Positions 1 through 8,700 of a DNA stretch of 64,000 nucleotides are shown piece after piece; the stretch's first letter is position 1, and the number at the start of each line of letters is the position of its first letter. The stretch is from Natronomonas salinimetallica (lineage in GTDB: Archaea > Halobacteriota > Halobacteria > Halobacteriales > Haloarculaceae). A model generated the notes under the pieces. The model was not told the DNA's origin. It saw nothing but the letters and a program-made list of their open reading frames with translations, and did not search any database. A program made the translations under genes and the position numbers. The stretch lies in contig NZ_JACDNQ010000004.1 of NCBI RefSeq assembly GCF_013839515.1, positions 1 through 64,000 of the forward strand. Direction: 5' to 3'.

Positions 1-63
1 GAGTTCCGAGAAATCGCGTTGATGTGTGTCGTCTATAACATCAAGCGAGCTGTGAAACCGTGA
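1..63 (+). pseudogene. C-terminal end of a transposase, cut by the window edge
   Basis: The first 63 bases read in frame to a TGA stop and encode the tail EFREIALMCVVYNIKRAVKP. A stretch of the form FRE-x(2)-L-x-C-x(3)-NI-x-R-A is the usual end of IS4/IS5-type haloarchaeal (ISH) transposases. Only 20 residues are visible, so intactness and family cannot be decided. It sits about 80 bases beyond the 3' end of the defence cassette, converging with it, which marks that cassette as lying in mobile DNA. Confidence 0.6.
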
Positions 64-142
64 ATTCCACCGCAGTATGGCGATTCAACACAGCCGATGA
101 GTCCGTTTCGATAACTTATCTTCCGCCGACCTGTATCAAGAC

Positions 143-697
143 TCATGAAATGACAAGAAGGATCATTGCGATAATCCCGAAACCAACCGTTGGGATTGTC
201 GCCTGCAGCGCTCGTCGAACCTGCTGATATTTCGTGTTATTTACTGTAGCTAACTTGTAATTCTCATCAATGAGCTCGTTGAGAAGTTCATCCGAGCTCT
301 TCGATCGGATTGTCTCCCGGTAGCCTTTCTCCCCTTTTTTGACGATCGATTCCCACATAATCAGCCCTTGAGGTGTGGATGGAGTACTTGGATACACAGC
401 GGATGCAGCGAAGTAAATCCCGATAACAGCTGAAGAGACACTTACACCAGCGGCACCGAGAAATAGCACTCCTTCACATCCGAAATTCGTCCCGATTACG
501 CTCAAAGATAGTCCGAGATATGCGACAAGACCTGAAAGCAGGATTGAGGCTTTGTTGTCTGCCACACGTATATATGAATTCTGATGATCTCGAACCAGTT
601 GGCTGAACTGTACTGCCGTTATATCCGCCTCGTTTCCCTTGTGTGCGTCTGTGCCTGTGGTCGTCTTCTCAGCATCGGCAGTCTCTTCATCAGTCAT
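143..697 (-). CDS. pycTM: Pycsar-type transmembrane effector (PycTM-like)
   Basis: Predicted membrane effector that would depolarise or permeabilise the cell when the neighbouring cyclase makes its signal. The 184-residue protein has a disordered acidic N-terminus (about 1-45), an amphipathic stretch with the family signature ADNKASILLSG, a first membrane helix (about 60-78), a second (about 85-105) ending before YPSTPSTP, a soluble segment (about 115-160), and a third helix closing the protein (about 163-183). This matches the DxKA-plus-three-helix layout of Pycsar TM effectors. The ATG at 697 is chosen because it forms an ATGA overlap with the cyclase stop; a start 14 codons upstream (739) is open but would overlap far into the cyclase. 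It is the last gene of the leftward cassette. Family assignment is from motif recognition; cCMP or cUMP binding is inference. Confidence 0.82.
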   Translation of the reverse strand: MTDEETADAEKTTTGTDAHKGNEADITAVQFSQLVRDHQNSYIRVADNKASILLSGLVAYLGLSLSVIGTNFGCEGVLFLGAAGVSVSSAVIGIYFAASAVYPSTPSTPQGLIMWESIVKKGEKGYRETIRSKSSDELLNELIDENYKLATVNNTKYQQVRRALQATIPTVGFGIIAMILLVIS

Positions 698-1488
698 CCT
701 TTTGCTTCCCCCTCTAGCGGAACTGTGTCTTCTATCCACTCCCCAATATATTGATAGATTGTATATGGTTCAAGCGCACCCGTTTCAGGATTTTCCCATT
801 CATAAGGATCATAAACATCCTCAAGACGGAGATATTCATGATCATCTTCATCTGCATGATGTTCAATCGCAGGGCCGACTAAGTGTTCATCAACCTCGGC
901 TTGTGTCTCCAAGCCAAAAGCCGTATTCACCTGGGTAGAGACGGCGGTAAGGCGTTTGAGTGACGAATCTTCTGAGGGTGTCCCGATTTCTGCGAGATAT
1001 GCTTCGCCGTATGTTGCTCCAGAGCTAACGGTAACTGGTTCAATGTCCAGTTGTTCCAACCGGGGATTCACCTCATGGGAAAGCACCCAGCGGATCGTCG
1101 TGATGTACTGAAGAACATCTGCAACAGACTCTTGAGCGGATTTTCCGAATCCAAAGTATGCCAGTAGCCCATCACCTGTATTTTTTTCAAAGTGACCATC
1201 ATATTCGTTAATAACCCGCATTGCTTCAGGAATAAACAGTCCTATCATATACAGAGTGGCTCTCGGGCCATTGCGGATGAGATACTGCGTGAAGTGATCA
1301 ATATCGATGAAAACAGTCGCAATTTCGTACCGCTTTGGCTCATTCAACCGTTTGTTCCAATTAAGCGGGTGTCCTCGCCCCGTAGAGATATCTTGAAGCC
1401 GTTCGGCAAGCTCGTCTTCCCGACGATTAAGACTCTGGTGGACATCCCGCTTTTGCGAATATGTTAGAGTCTTTCGAGCCACGATCAA
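694..1488 (-). CDS. pycC: Class III nucleotide cyclase, probable pyrimidine cyclase PycC
   Basis: Predicted to make a cyclic nucleotide second messenger on phage infection. The 264-residue protein carries a class III cyclase catalytic domain (about residues 55-230): VFIDIDHFTQY supplies the first metal-binding aspartate, and EKNTGDGLLAYFGFG is the hairpin with the second aspartate. The N-terminal 50 residues are helical and no sensor domain is visible, as in short PycC proteins. Its start overlaps the upstream ATPase stop by 4 nt and its stop overlaps the effector start by 4 nt, so the three genes are probably translated together. Pairing with a PycTM effector is the main reason to call it a pyrimidine rather than an adenylate cyclase; base specificity cannot be read here with certainty. 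Confidence 0.82.
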   Translation of the reverse strand: MIVARKTLTYSQKRDVHQSLNRREDELAERLQDISTGRGHPLNWNKRLNEPKRYEIATVFIDIDHFTQYLIRNGPRATLYMIGLFIPEAMRVINEYDGHFEKNTGDGLLAYFGFGKSAQESVADVLQYITTIRWVLSHEVNPRLEQLDIEPVTVSSGATYGEAYLAEIGTPSEDSSLKRLTAVSTQVNTAFGLETQAEVDEHLVGPAIEHHADEDDHEYLRLEDVYDPYEWENPETGALEPYTIYQYIGEWIEDTVPLEGEAKG

Positions 1489-3665
1489 TCTCCGTTGTCA
1501 CCTGACTCAATATATTCATATATGTCGAGATTCTTATTAACGATAGCTTGACCGACATCCCGTGGCTGCGCCTCTTCGGGGTCTAATCCAACATCCTCAC
1601 AAACACTCTGGTAGGCTGATTCTCTTATTCGTAGGATGACTGACCGCATGTCAGTAATTCTCTCTTGAACAATTTGTCTGCCCGTCGTCGTGCCAAAATC
1701 GATATCTTCCTCATCTACACTGTTTCCATCATCTTCGCTATCTTCCCCATCGGATTCAGTACCTAAAGGATCGTCAACCGTTCTTGTTGTTGTTGTTGTT
1801 TCAGTTTCGTCTTCGGCTGAATCATCTTCAGAAGAGTCATCGGCAGACTCATCCGTTGTTTCCTCATCTGAATTCTCGTCGGTATGTTCGGGAAGTTCGG
1901 ACTGAGTCTCCTCAGCTCCCTCAGTCATATCATCATCCGAGAATGCCCGTGATAGATCTGGCGCACGCAGGTGATGACTCGTTAGAATTGGATCCACTAA
2001 GTCTTGCTCTTCCCCCTTAGCTTTGATTCGGCGATGCAATCCGTCTAAATCTTCAGTTACATCCAGCGTATTCACCGATGAGTCGTTGTTGCTAAGCACT
2101 CGCTCATAGTAGTCGCGCCACCACAGATCATCTTCCTCGAAATCAAACGTGATACCCGCCCGCGCATGCCGCTCTGCAGTGTCCTTCACGGCCTCTATAA
2201 TCATGTGTAGTTCCTGCTCTGGGAAGCGCTTAGCCTCATCTGGTAAAATCCAGAAACTGTCCTCGTCTGGTGTGTATATACCATTAGAGTCGTTGTCTGG
2301 GTCAAAGGCAGCTCGGTACCCATTGGCATACTCATCAGCAATGATATGGGGAGCAAATATCTCCAACTCCGTCTGGTGATAGTCAACGAGTGCTTCGATT
2401 TGTTCTGTTTCTGGTAACTGGCTGTCTGGCTTGTGATCCGCGATGAACTGGTGGCGGTCGTTATAGTTTAATGGCTGTACTTTTTGCCACGGCTCCCGGT
2501 CTTCATCCTTAATACCCTCCTGGAAATCATACGGGGCAGTGTAGGCCGTTGTGAAGTTATCGTAGGTGACCTTCGTGTAGTCTGAGGCGGCGCGACGCAA
2601 CACGTTGAAGACACGATCCGTGATGACGCTGTTCGGTTCTATTTTATCTTTCTGTGTATCCCAGGGTAGCGTTTCGGGATGGCTTTCAGCGGTGATTTTC
2701 ACAATGAATCGCGTCCGACGTAGGTTTGGCCTGAAACTAGGCAGATGGGTTCCCCAACCTCCCATTTCGGTCTTATCACTCGTGAGTACACGACGATTTT
2801 GGATGATTACATCCGTCCCAGCGTTCTCGGACTTACCGGTGCGCATCAGCCCAGCTTTAATATCGACGGTGATCGGCTCATCTCGTCCGGGGATCTCCTC
2901 CGGATCAATCTCATATTGCTGGTAGAATCGTGGATGATAACCATCAAACGGCGTGTATGCCCAGTCGATCTCCGGCTGCTCCTGGACACGAACTGCATTA
3001 ACCGTGATTGATACAGTACTGTCCTCTGGCCCAGCACGCCCTTTCAGAAACTCATCGTATGTCTCCGATAGATCAGTCCGTAATGATTCCAGATACTCTT
3101 CAGGAGTGTCGAAATTTGATGCTTCTTCATCGTCCATATCCTCCTCAAGATCGGTTTCTTCCTGCAGTTCGATATCGAGGCCTTCAATTCGGATAACTGT
3201 CGACCCGGGATCCACATCATCGAACTGCTGCTTTGTCACCTGCCAGTTATCGGAATACAACCACTCCTCATCGATCACGAATCCATAGGCAGTGTCAGCA
3301 TCAGAGACTCGACTTTTGATGACAGCCCGGTTACCTAACCGAAGAATCGCCTTCTTTGCACCCATCCCGTAGGATCCGATCGAATTTGGGATTTCCTCCT
3401 TGGTCGATCCCCCGAGTGCGAAGATCTTCTTAACGTCTTCTTCATTGAGGCCACCACTATCGTCTTCAATTCGGAATACCTCCTTCTCAAAATCGAAGTC
3501 TATGTCGATCGTGATATCAGACTGTGACGAGTCGACGCGCCGCCAGTTGTCGAGAACATTGTCAACCAGCTCCTCAACTGCAGTAATAGGGGTAACGTCC
3601 GAGCGTATCGACCTGAGTGTCCGTTTATCCGGACTCAAGTCGTAATACTCCTGTTCGGAGGACAT
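1485..3665 (-). CDS. MORC-like GHKL (Bergerat-fold) ATPase
   Basis: Large ATP-binding protein (726 residues) of the Hsp90/MutL/MORC superfamily. All three nucleotide-binding boxes are present near the N-terminus: N box AVEELVDNVLDN (about 29-40), G1 box RIEDDSGGLNEED (about 70-82), and G2 box GSYGMGAKKA (about 98-107). A transducer-like region follows to about residue 370, then a charged middle domain, a strongly acidic Ser/Thr/Asp/Glu linker (about 590-665) and a short helical C-terminus. No nuclease motif is seen. Prokaryotic MORC-like ATPases are known from restriction-modification neighbourhoods; here the gene follows a methyltransferase gene by 56 nt and is fused by ATGA overlap to a cyclase. 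A role as DNA-clamp sensor controlling the cyclase is inference. Confidence 0.75.
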   Translation of the reverse strand: MSSEQEYYDLSPDKRTLRSIRSDVTPITAVEELVDNVLDNWRRVDSSQSDITIDIDFDFEKEVFRIEDDSGGLNEEDVKKIFALGGSTKEEIPNSIGSYGMGAKKAILRLGNRAVIKSRVSDADTAYGFVIDEEWLYSDNWQVTKQQFDDVDPGSTVIRIEGLDIELQEETDLEEDMDDEEASNFDTPEEYLESLRTDLSETYDEFLKGRAGPEDSTVSITVNAVRVQEQPEIDWAYTPFDGYHPRFYQQYEIDPEEIPGRDEPITVDIKAGLMRTGKSENAGTDVIIQNRRVLTSDKTEMGGWGTHLPSFRPNLRRTRFIVKITAESHPETLPWDTQKDKIEPNSVITDRVFNVLRRAASDYTKVTYDNFTTAYTAPYDFQEGIKDEDREPWQKVQPLNYNDRHQFIADHKPDSQLPETEQIEALVDYHQTELEIFAPHIIADEYANGYRAAFDPDNDSNGIYTPDEDSFWILPDEAKRFPEQELHMIIEAVKDTAERHARAGITFDFEEDDLWWRDYYERVLSNNDSSVNTLDVTEDLDGLHRRIKAKGEEQDLVDPILTSHHLRAPDLSRAFSDDDMTEGAEETQSELPEHTDENSDEETTDESADDSSEDDSAEDETETTTTTRTVDDPLGTESDGEDSEDDGNSVDEEDIDFGTTTGRQIVQERITDMRSVILRIRESAYQSVCEDVGLDPEEAQPRDVGQAIVNKNLDIYEYIESGDNGD

Positions 3666-3721
3666 GGTTAACCGTTTTCTGCAACCATATTCAATCTTAT
3701 CACAAGGTCGAGAAACATGGA

Positions 3722-4723
3722 CTACAGACGGATAGTTGTCTGTACACTCTCGAGATCTGGGCTCGGAACTGGATAATTCATCCAGAGCGACTCCTCACGA
3801 GACTCTTTCGAAGTGTGTGACGTTTTTTTGACATCGATCCGGTTCCAGTCACCGTAAAGCTCCTCGGTCAAATCACACAAATAGGAGGATATTGCTACTT
3901 TTGCTTTGCTATCATGGAGTGCGTCTGCCAGTTCAGTATGTTCTTCGTCGGTCATCTCGTAACGGTACGCTGTGGTTGCACCATCCGTTCGGGATTCGTG
4001 TGGATATGGTGGATCACAATAAATCAGGCTATTATCTGAATCACCATATGTTTGGATAACGTCAATAGCATCCCGATTCTCGATTTGTACACGCCGAAAT
4101 CGGTCAGCCATATCTTCCATCTTTGCCTCTTGGAGCGCTTTCACTGCCTCCTGATTGCTCATACCCTTTAGTTCATCAGCAATCTTTTCTTTTCCCTCCT
4201 GTTCTAACTCCTCTACTACCGCATCTACTTCGCTGTATCCTCCAATACGATTAGCGGCCTGATCCAAATTATCAAGTCGTGAGTGCCAGCGAGAGATTGC
4301 TGCTGCCATATCCCGGCGGCTGGAATTTTTACAATAAGCCCAGCGACCAGGTGTTGCATCTTGTGCAAGCCCACTCCTAACCTGTCCGGCACGAACAAAG
4401 AACAACCGTGCCTTCTCAATATCACTTAGAGTCTCGTCACCCTGATTCTTGATAGCGCATTCGAATTCTTCTCGTGAAAACGGAGTTAATGCAATCTTCT
4501 CTAAAAGCTCATCACGGTGGTCACGTAGTACTTTGAAGAAATTTGTGACATCACTATCCCGATCGTTATACACCTCAACCGGCGAAGGTTCACGGTTAAG
4601 GAGGACCGAGCCAGATCCACCAAATGGTTCGATATAGCGGTGGGCTTCAGGGAGTTGCGGAAGGAGCCATTTGAGGTGGCTATATTTACCACCATACCAG
4701 CGGAAAGGAAGACAACGAGCCAT
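3722..4723 (-). CDS. D12-class DNA N6-adenine methyltransferase (Dam-like)
   Basis: Adenine-N6 DNA methyltransferase of the D12/Dam class, 333 residues. FRWYGGKYSHLKWLLPQLP opens the AdoMet-binding fold, EPFGGSGSVLLN (about 33-44) is the FxGxG motif, and LIYCDPPYPHES is the catalytic DPPY motif. Between them lies an extra helical region (about residues 140-210) with KEKIADELKG and repeated charged helices, larger than in minimal Dam, probably the target-recognition part. It is the first gene of the leftward cassette. No cognate restriction enzyme gene is present in the cassette, so it may mark self DNA for the neighbouring ATPase/cyclase system, or be an orphan. The target sequence cannot be predicted. 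Confidence 0.85.
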   Translation of the reverse strand: MARCLPFRWYGGKYSHLKWLLPQLPEAHRYIEPFGGSGSVLLNREPSPVEVYNDRDSDVTNFFKVLRDHRDELLEKIALTPFSREEFECAIKNQGDETLSDIEKARLFFVRAGQVRSGLAQDATPGRWAYCKNSSRRDMAAAISRWHSRLDNLDQAANRIGGYSEVDAVVEELEQEGKEKIADELKGMSNQEAVKALQEAKMEDMADRFRRVQIENRDAIDVIQTYGDSDNSLIYCDPPYPHESRTDGATTAYRYEMTDEEHTELADALHDSKAKVAISSYLCDLTEELYGDWNRIDVKKTSHTSKESREESLWMNYPVPSPDLESVQTTIRL

Positions 4724-4918
4724 GTATATCGGTATCGGCTCTGATAGAAAAGCGTTATCAAAAACTGACTCATCGGATTCCTTGTTGGGATTGCCACGAA
4801 TGAAATCTGGTCCTATCTGACAGTTTCTTCAACAGTAAGATGAACGAGAATTGAATGCGTTGGTTTGCATTCTATAAAATATCCAGAACTCCACGTTTTG
4901 TACTTAACTCCGGTTTAA

Positions 4919-5200
4919 TCAGATCTCACTCTCTACACAAATATCGATGGACGGCGAAAAGAGGAGGTTTCGATGATCACCGAGGATGTCACAGATCTCG
5001 GTTGCCACCTCGGGATCGATCGCTCCCTCCGAGACCTGACCAGCGAGATTGTCCGCGAGTTCTGCTTTCTGCTCCTGGTCGGCAACAAGATGCGAGCACG
5101 CTCGAACGACTGAATCGGTCTTGTTCCGACCGACGACATCAGCAGCGGCCTCGATTTCGTCGGTTCTCCATGCTTTGTCCCCATCAGTTCGGATGCGCAT
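4919..5200 (-). CDS. Small haloarchaeal protein, DUF7692-like
   Basis: A 93-residue acidic protein starting MRIRTDGDKAWRTDEIEAAA and containing GRNKTDSVVRACSHLV, a pattern shared by a small haloarchaeal family often found on plasmids and proviruses (DUF7692 by recollection). The N-terminal part looks like a ribbon-helix-helix DNA-binding fold (beta strand, then two helices), which would suit a regulator; this is inference. The ATG at 5200 is chosen because a TATA-like box lies at about 5263-5273 on the same strand and the frame further upstream is not conserved-looking. It lies between the defence cassette and the provirus-like module and could belong to either. Confidence 0.6.
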   Translation of the reverse strand: MRIRTDGDKAWRTDEIEAAADVVGRNKTDSVVRACSHLVADQEQKAELADNLAGQVSEGAIDPEVATEICDILGDHRNLLFSPSIDICVESEI

Positions 5201-5262
5201 ACGCTCGCTCGTGTGTACGGCCCTGTATAGGTGCCGCTGAGCGAGCGATGAAAACCGACCGA

Positions 5263-5273
5263 GTATATAAAAA
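5263..5273 (-). promoter_or_regulatory. TATA-box promoter of the DUF7692-like gene
   Basis: The minus strand reads TTTTTATATAC here, the best TATA-like box in the GC-rich 5201-5456 gap. Expected initiation about 26 nt downstream leaves a leader of roughly 40 nt before the ATG at 5200. I see nothing else in the gap. Confidence 0.5.
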
Positions 5274-5456
5274 CCACCCGGGTACCCGTCTCGATCGCGC
5301 CGGAGACCCCACCCGTGTGCAGGGAGCAGTTCCTCGCGATGGCTCAATATGCACACGCTGACGATCGAAGGATTTGGATCTGTGTGCATATTCGGAGGAG
5401 CGATGATCGAGACGTCTGACCCCACGCCTGAACGTAGAAACGCCGATCGACGGCCT

Positions 5457-5750
5457 TCAGAAGAACGCCAGCGCATCGCGTACTGCCGACGGCAGCCTCG
5501 AGGCCGCCGAGAGGACGTCGTCGACGAACGCCCCGATCGAGACGTCGATCCACCCGAGCGCCACCGCGGCCGCCAGCACGACCGCGAGCGAGATCCCCAC
5601 CAACCGCGCGGACGACAGCACGGACGCGATCATGCCCGCGATCGAGCCCACACGCCACAGGTACCACCCGCCCGCCGCGATACCGCCCGCCGTCACCAGC
5701 TGCCCTCCGAGCCCCAGCCCGCCCAGGACCTCGACGAGAATCCCGATCAT
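5457..5750 (-). CDS. Small hydrophobic protein, last gene of the element's structural module
   Basis: About 97 residues beginning MIGILVEVLGGLGLGGQLV, with two or three hydrophobic segments (about 2-30, 30-50 and 50-70) and a short amphipathic tail ending ALAFF. I do not recognise the family. The ATG at 5750 overlaps the preceding gene's stop by 4 nt (ATGA), the arrangement used elsewhere in this module; an ATG four codons upstream (5762) is equally open. It closes a run of genes that nearly all touch or overlap, so it is probably a membrane component of the same particle or surface complex. Confidence 0.6.
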   Translation of the reverse strand: MIGILVEVLGGLGLGGQLVTAGGIAAGGWYLWRVGSIAGMIASVLSSARLVGISLAVVLAAAVALGWIDVSIGAFVDDVLSAASRLPSAVRDALAFF

Positions 5751-8700
5751 CGTCGGATCCATAGAATCACGACCGCGACCGCCGCGAGCGCCAGCAGCGG
5801 CGCGACCTCGGCGATCCCTGCCTCGAGCGGCCGGGTCAACGTTCCCGGCGCGATCGTCTCGATCGTCCATCCGGCCGACAGCAGTCCGGCCCCCGCGAGC
5901 ACCGACCGCGGCACCGAAATCGACGTCCCACGATCGATCGCGAGCACGCCGATCACCACGCCGACGCCGCCACCCAGCGCGATCAACGGCTCGGGAACGC
6001 CCGAGACGACCTCTGACACGAGCCACCCGAGCCCCGCGACCGCTGGGATCGCGAAGGCCGCTGTCGGGATGTCACGCCGCGTTCGGCTGTCGACGATCCA
6101 CAACAGCCCGACCCCGAGGACCGCCGCCACGATCGCCAGCAGCGGCCCCGAGGAGCCCCGGAGCAGATCACCCGAGATCGTCGCGAGCAGCGATCGCGAC
6201 GTCGTGAGTTCGCCGCCGATCAGCACGATCACGACGACCGCCGGCACCGGCAGCCAGCCGATGCCGAGCCGCCGCCCGATCACGACCGAGCCGACGACGC
6301 CGAGCAGCGACACCAGGAGCAACAGCGGCGGCCCGGCTCCGCTTCCGCCGTCGCCGCCCGCGATTCCGACCACACTGCTCGGCGGTTCCCAGCCCTGGAT
6401 CGTGTACGTCGTCGAGCCGTCCGAGAGATCGAACGTCACGGGCGAGTTCGCCTGTCCCGTGTCGATCTGCCGGTTGTTGTCGACGTCGTACAGCTCGTAG
6501 TACTCCGAGGACTCCCCGCCGAACCACGTCAACGACAGTTCGTCGCCCGTCGTCGATCCCGGCTCGATCGTCACCCGTGGCTCCGTCTGATTCTCGACCC
6601 GGAGGACCGCATCCCCCGTCCGCGGTTCGACGTCGAAGGGAGCCGTCGCGATCGTCGCGTTCGAACCCCCCACCGCATCCGGGAGCCGTAGCTCCTGAGT
6701 GCCGTCCGACTGATAGCGAACGGAATCCGACGCCGTCCACTCGGAGGACGTCACGACGTGAGACCGATCCGACGAGACGGTCTCGGAGACGTCCACGACG
6801 ACCGGATCCGAGCCCGCATCGTCGACGATCTCGACTGTCGTCGACAGATCGTTCCCCTCCGTCGTCGGATCGAGGACGCGAACCTCGCCCGACTGCATCC
6901 GCACCTTCGAGGCCGTCGTCCGAACCGACACCGATTCGTTCACTGCGACGTCGCCGACCGAAACCTGAAGATCGCCGTCGTGCGAATAGTCCGATTCAGG
7001 AACGGACGTCCAGCCGCCGCCGTCGCGGGCCATCTCGACGCTACCGACGTCGACGACGTTGTCCGGCAACGGGATCGTCGCCTCGACGTTCTGCTGGTCG
7101 CTCGCGAACGATCGCGTGATATCGACGTCCTCCTGCCATGTCGACGATTGGATCGATGCGCTCGCCGATGTCGCCGCGTCATGCTGGTATGACACCCCGA
7201 CCTGGGGGCTCGGCCCGCCCCCTGGATCGGCCATGTCGATCTCGACCGTGTTGGTCCCCTCCTGGATCCAGTTATCCGAGACGTCGAGACTCGTCGTCTG
7301 CCCCTCCGCGAGCGTCCCCGAGTAGCTCGTCGTCTCCCCGTTGATCGAGACCGTCGGATCGTCCGTCGTCGAGACGTCCTCCCACTCGACCGACGTTTTA
7401 ACTGGACCGTCCGAGGAGACCGTCGCCGAGTGTGAGCCCGTTGTTAGGTCGATCGGTTGCTCGATCGTTTGTCCGTCGGATAGCTCCCCCGCCTCCGCGA
7501 GCGTCGTCGTCCCGCCATCTAACTCGATTGAGGGGTTTTGGGGGGTCGTGACCTCAGTCCACGACGCCGAATAATCGAGTCCGGTTGAGTCCCCCGCGTA
7601 AGTCGCATCGATCGAGTTGCTCCCCGCAGATAGATCGACCGATTTAGTGACTGAGCCATCCAGCACGCCGGAGTGTGAGACGGTCGAGGAGCCGATGTTA
7701 ACTGTTGGGTCTTTAATCCCATCATTTTTTGTATAACTTATATCATACGAGACAGCCTCATTTGATGACAGACTAATGCTGTTGGATGATCCTATATCGA
7801 TATTATATGTACCGCCGTTTGAATATGAACCCGAGTCGGCCCCGGATGTTTCGACTGGGAAGGGGTCTTTATAATTGGCTGTAAGTCCGTCCATAATAAT
7901 ATAACCCTTCGAATCAACATCCTCGACCTCGATGGTATCGCCGCTGTTGATTGTCCACGGACCGTTATATGTTTTCGTTTCGATATTATCGGACCCGCTA
8001 TCAGTAATTGTGTCAACAACAGTCCCCCCGACTCGGACCTCAAAATCCCCTCCGCTACTAGCATCGTTATCATCGTAGGATAGCTCGAAGCTCTGAAGCT
8101 CCCCCCCCGGAACATCAAAGACTGCAATATTGTCGTAACCGTATAGTGCCGTGTCTCCGGTTGCAGAAACTGTTGTTGTTGGGGGCGCAACCGGGCTAAG
8201 TGAGAGAGAGGCATCTGTCGCTCCAAGCGACCCCGGAGATAACGGCACGGTTTCGGACCCATCGACTGTCCCGCTCTCGCTCTGTGTTGAGCTTGTTTTT
8301 GTCGCGGAGAGAGTAACCTCCGCATTTTCCGGAGCGTTGTTGCCCCCAACGGAGATCGAATCACTCACTCCGTCCGAGAGCGATCCCGACGCCGATCCCG
8401 ATTCGGTCGATTTGACCCCCGTCAACCGCATCGTCGCGTTCCGCGGCGCGGCGGTCCCGCGCGGATCCAACTCGAGCGTCTCCGACTCCGTCGTCGTCGA
8501 TCGCGACCGCTGCTCGAGGACCTCCCGACCCGTCAACTCGACCGAGAGATTCTCCGCTGCCTCGACGTCGTTGATATCGTAGCTCCACGATGTCGACGAC
8601 GTCGCCTGGTTTCCGTCGAGCGCGATCTCGCCCTCGAATTGCTCTTGTGCGCCCACACTCCCGACCGCGGCCACGCCCGCGATCGGCAGCGAGCACGCGA

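Noticed and set aside
143..739. Longer start (739) for the PycTM-like effector
   Set aside because: It would overlap the cyclase by 46 nt and add a basic unlike stretch; the ATGA overlap at 697 is a better start.
143..1488. CBASS-type reading of the cyclase and effector
   Set aside because: The cyclase has class III cyclase metal-binding motifs, not a CD-NTase fold, and the effector has the PycTM signature.
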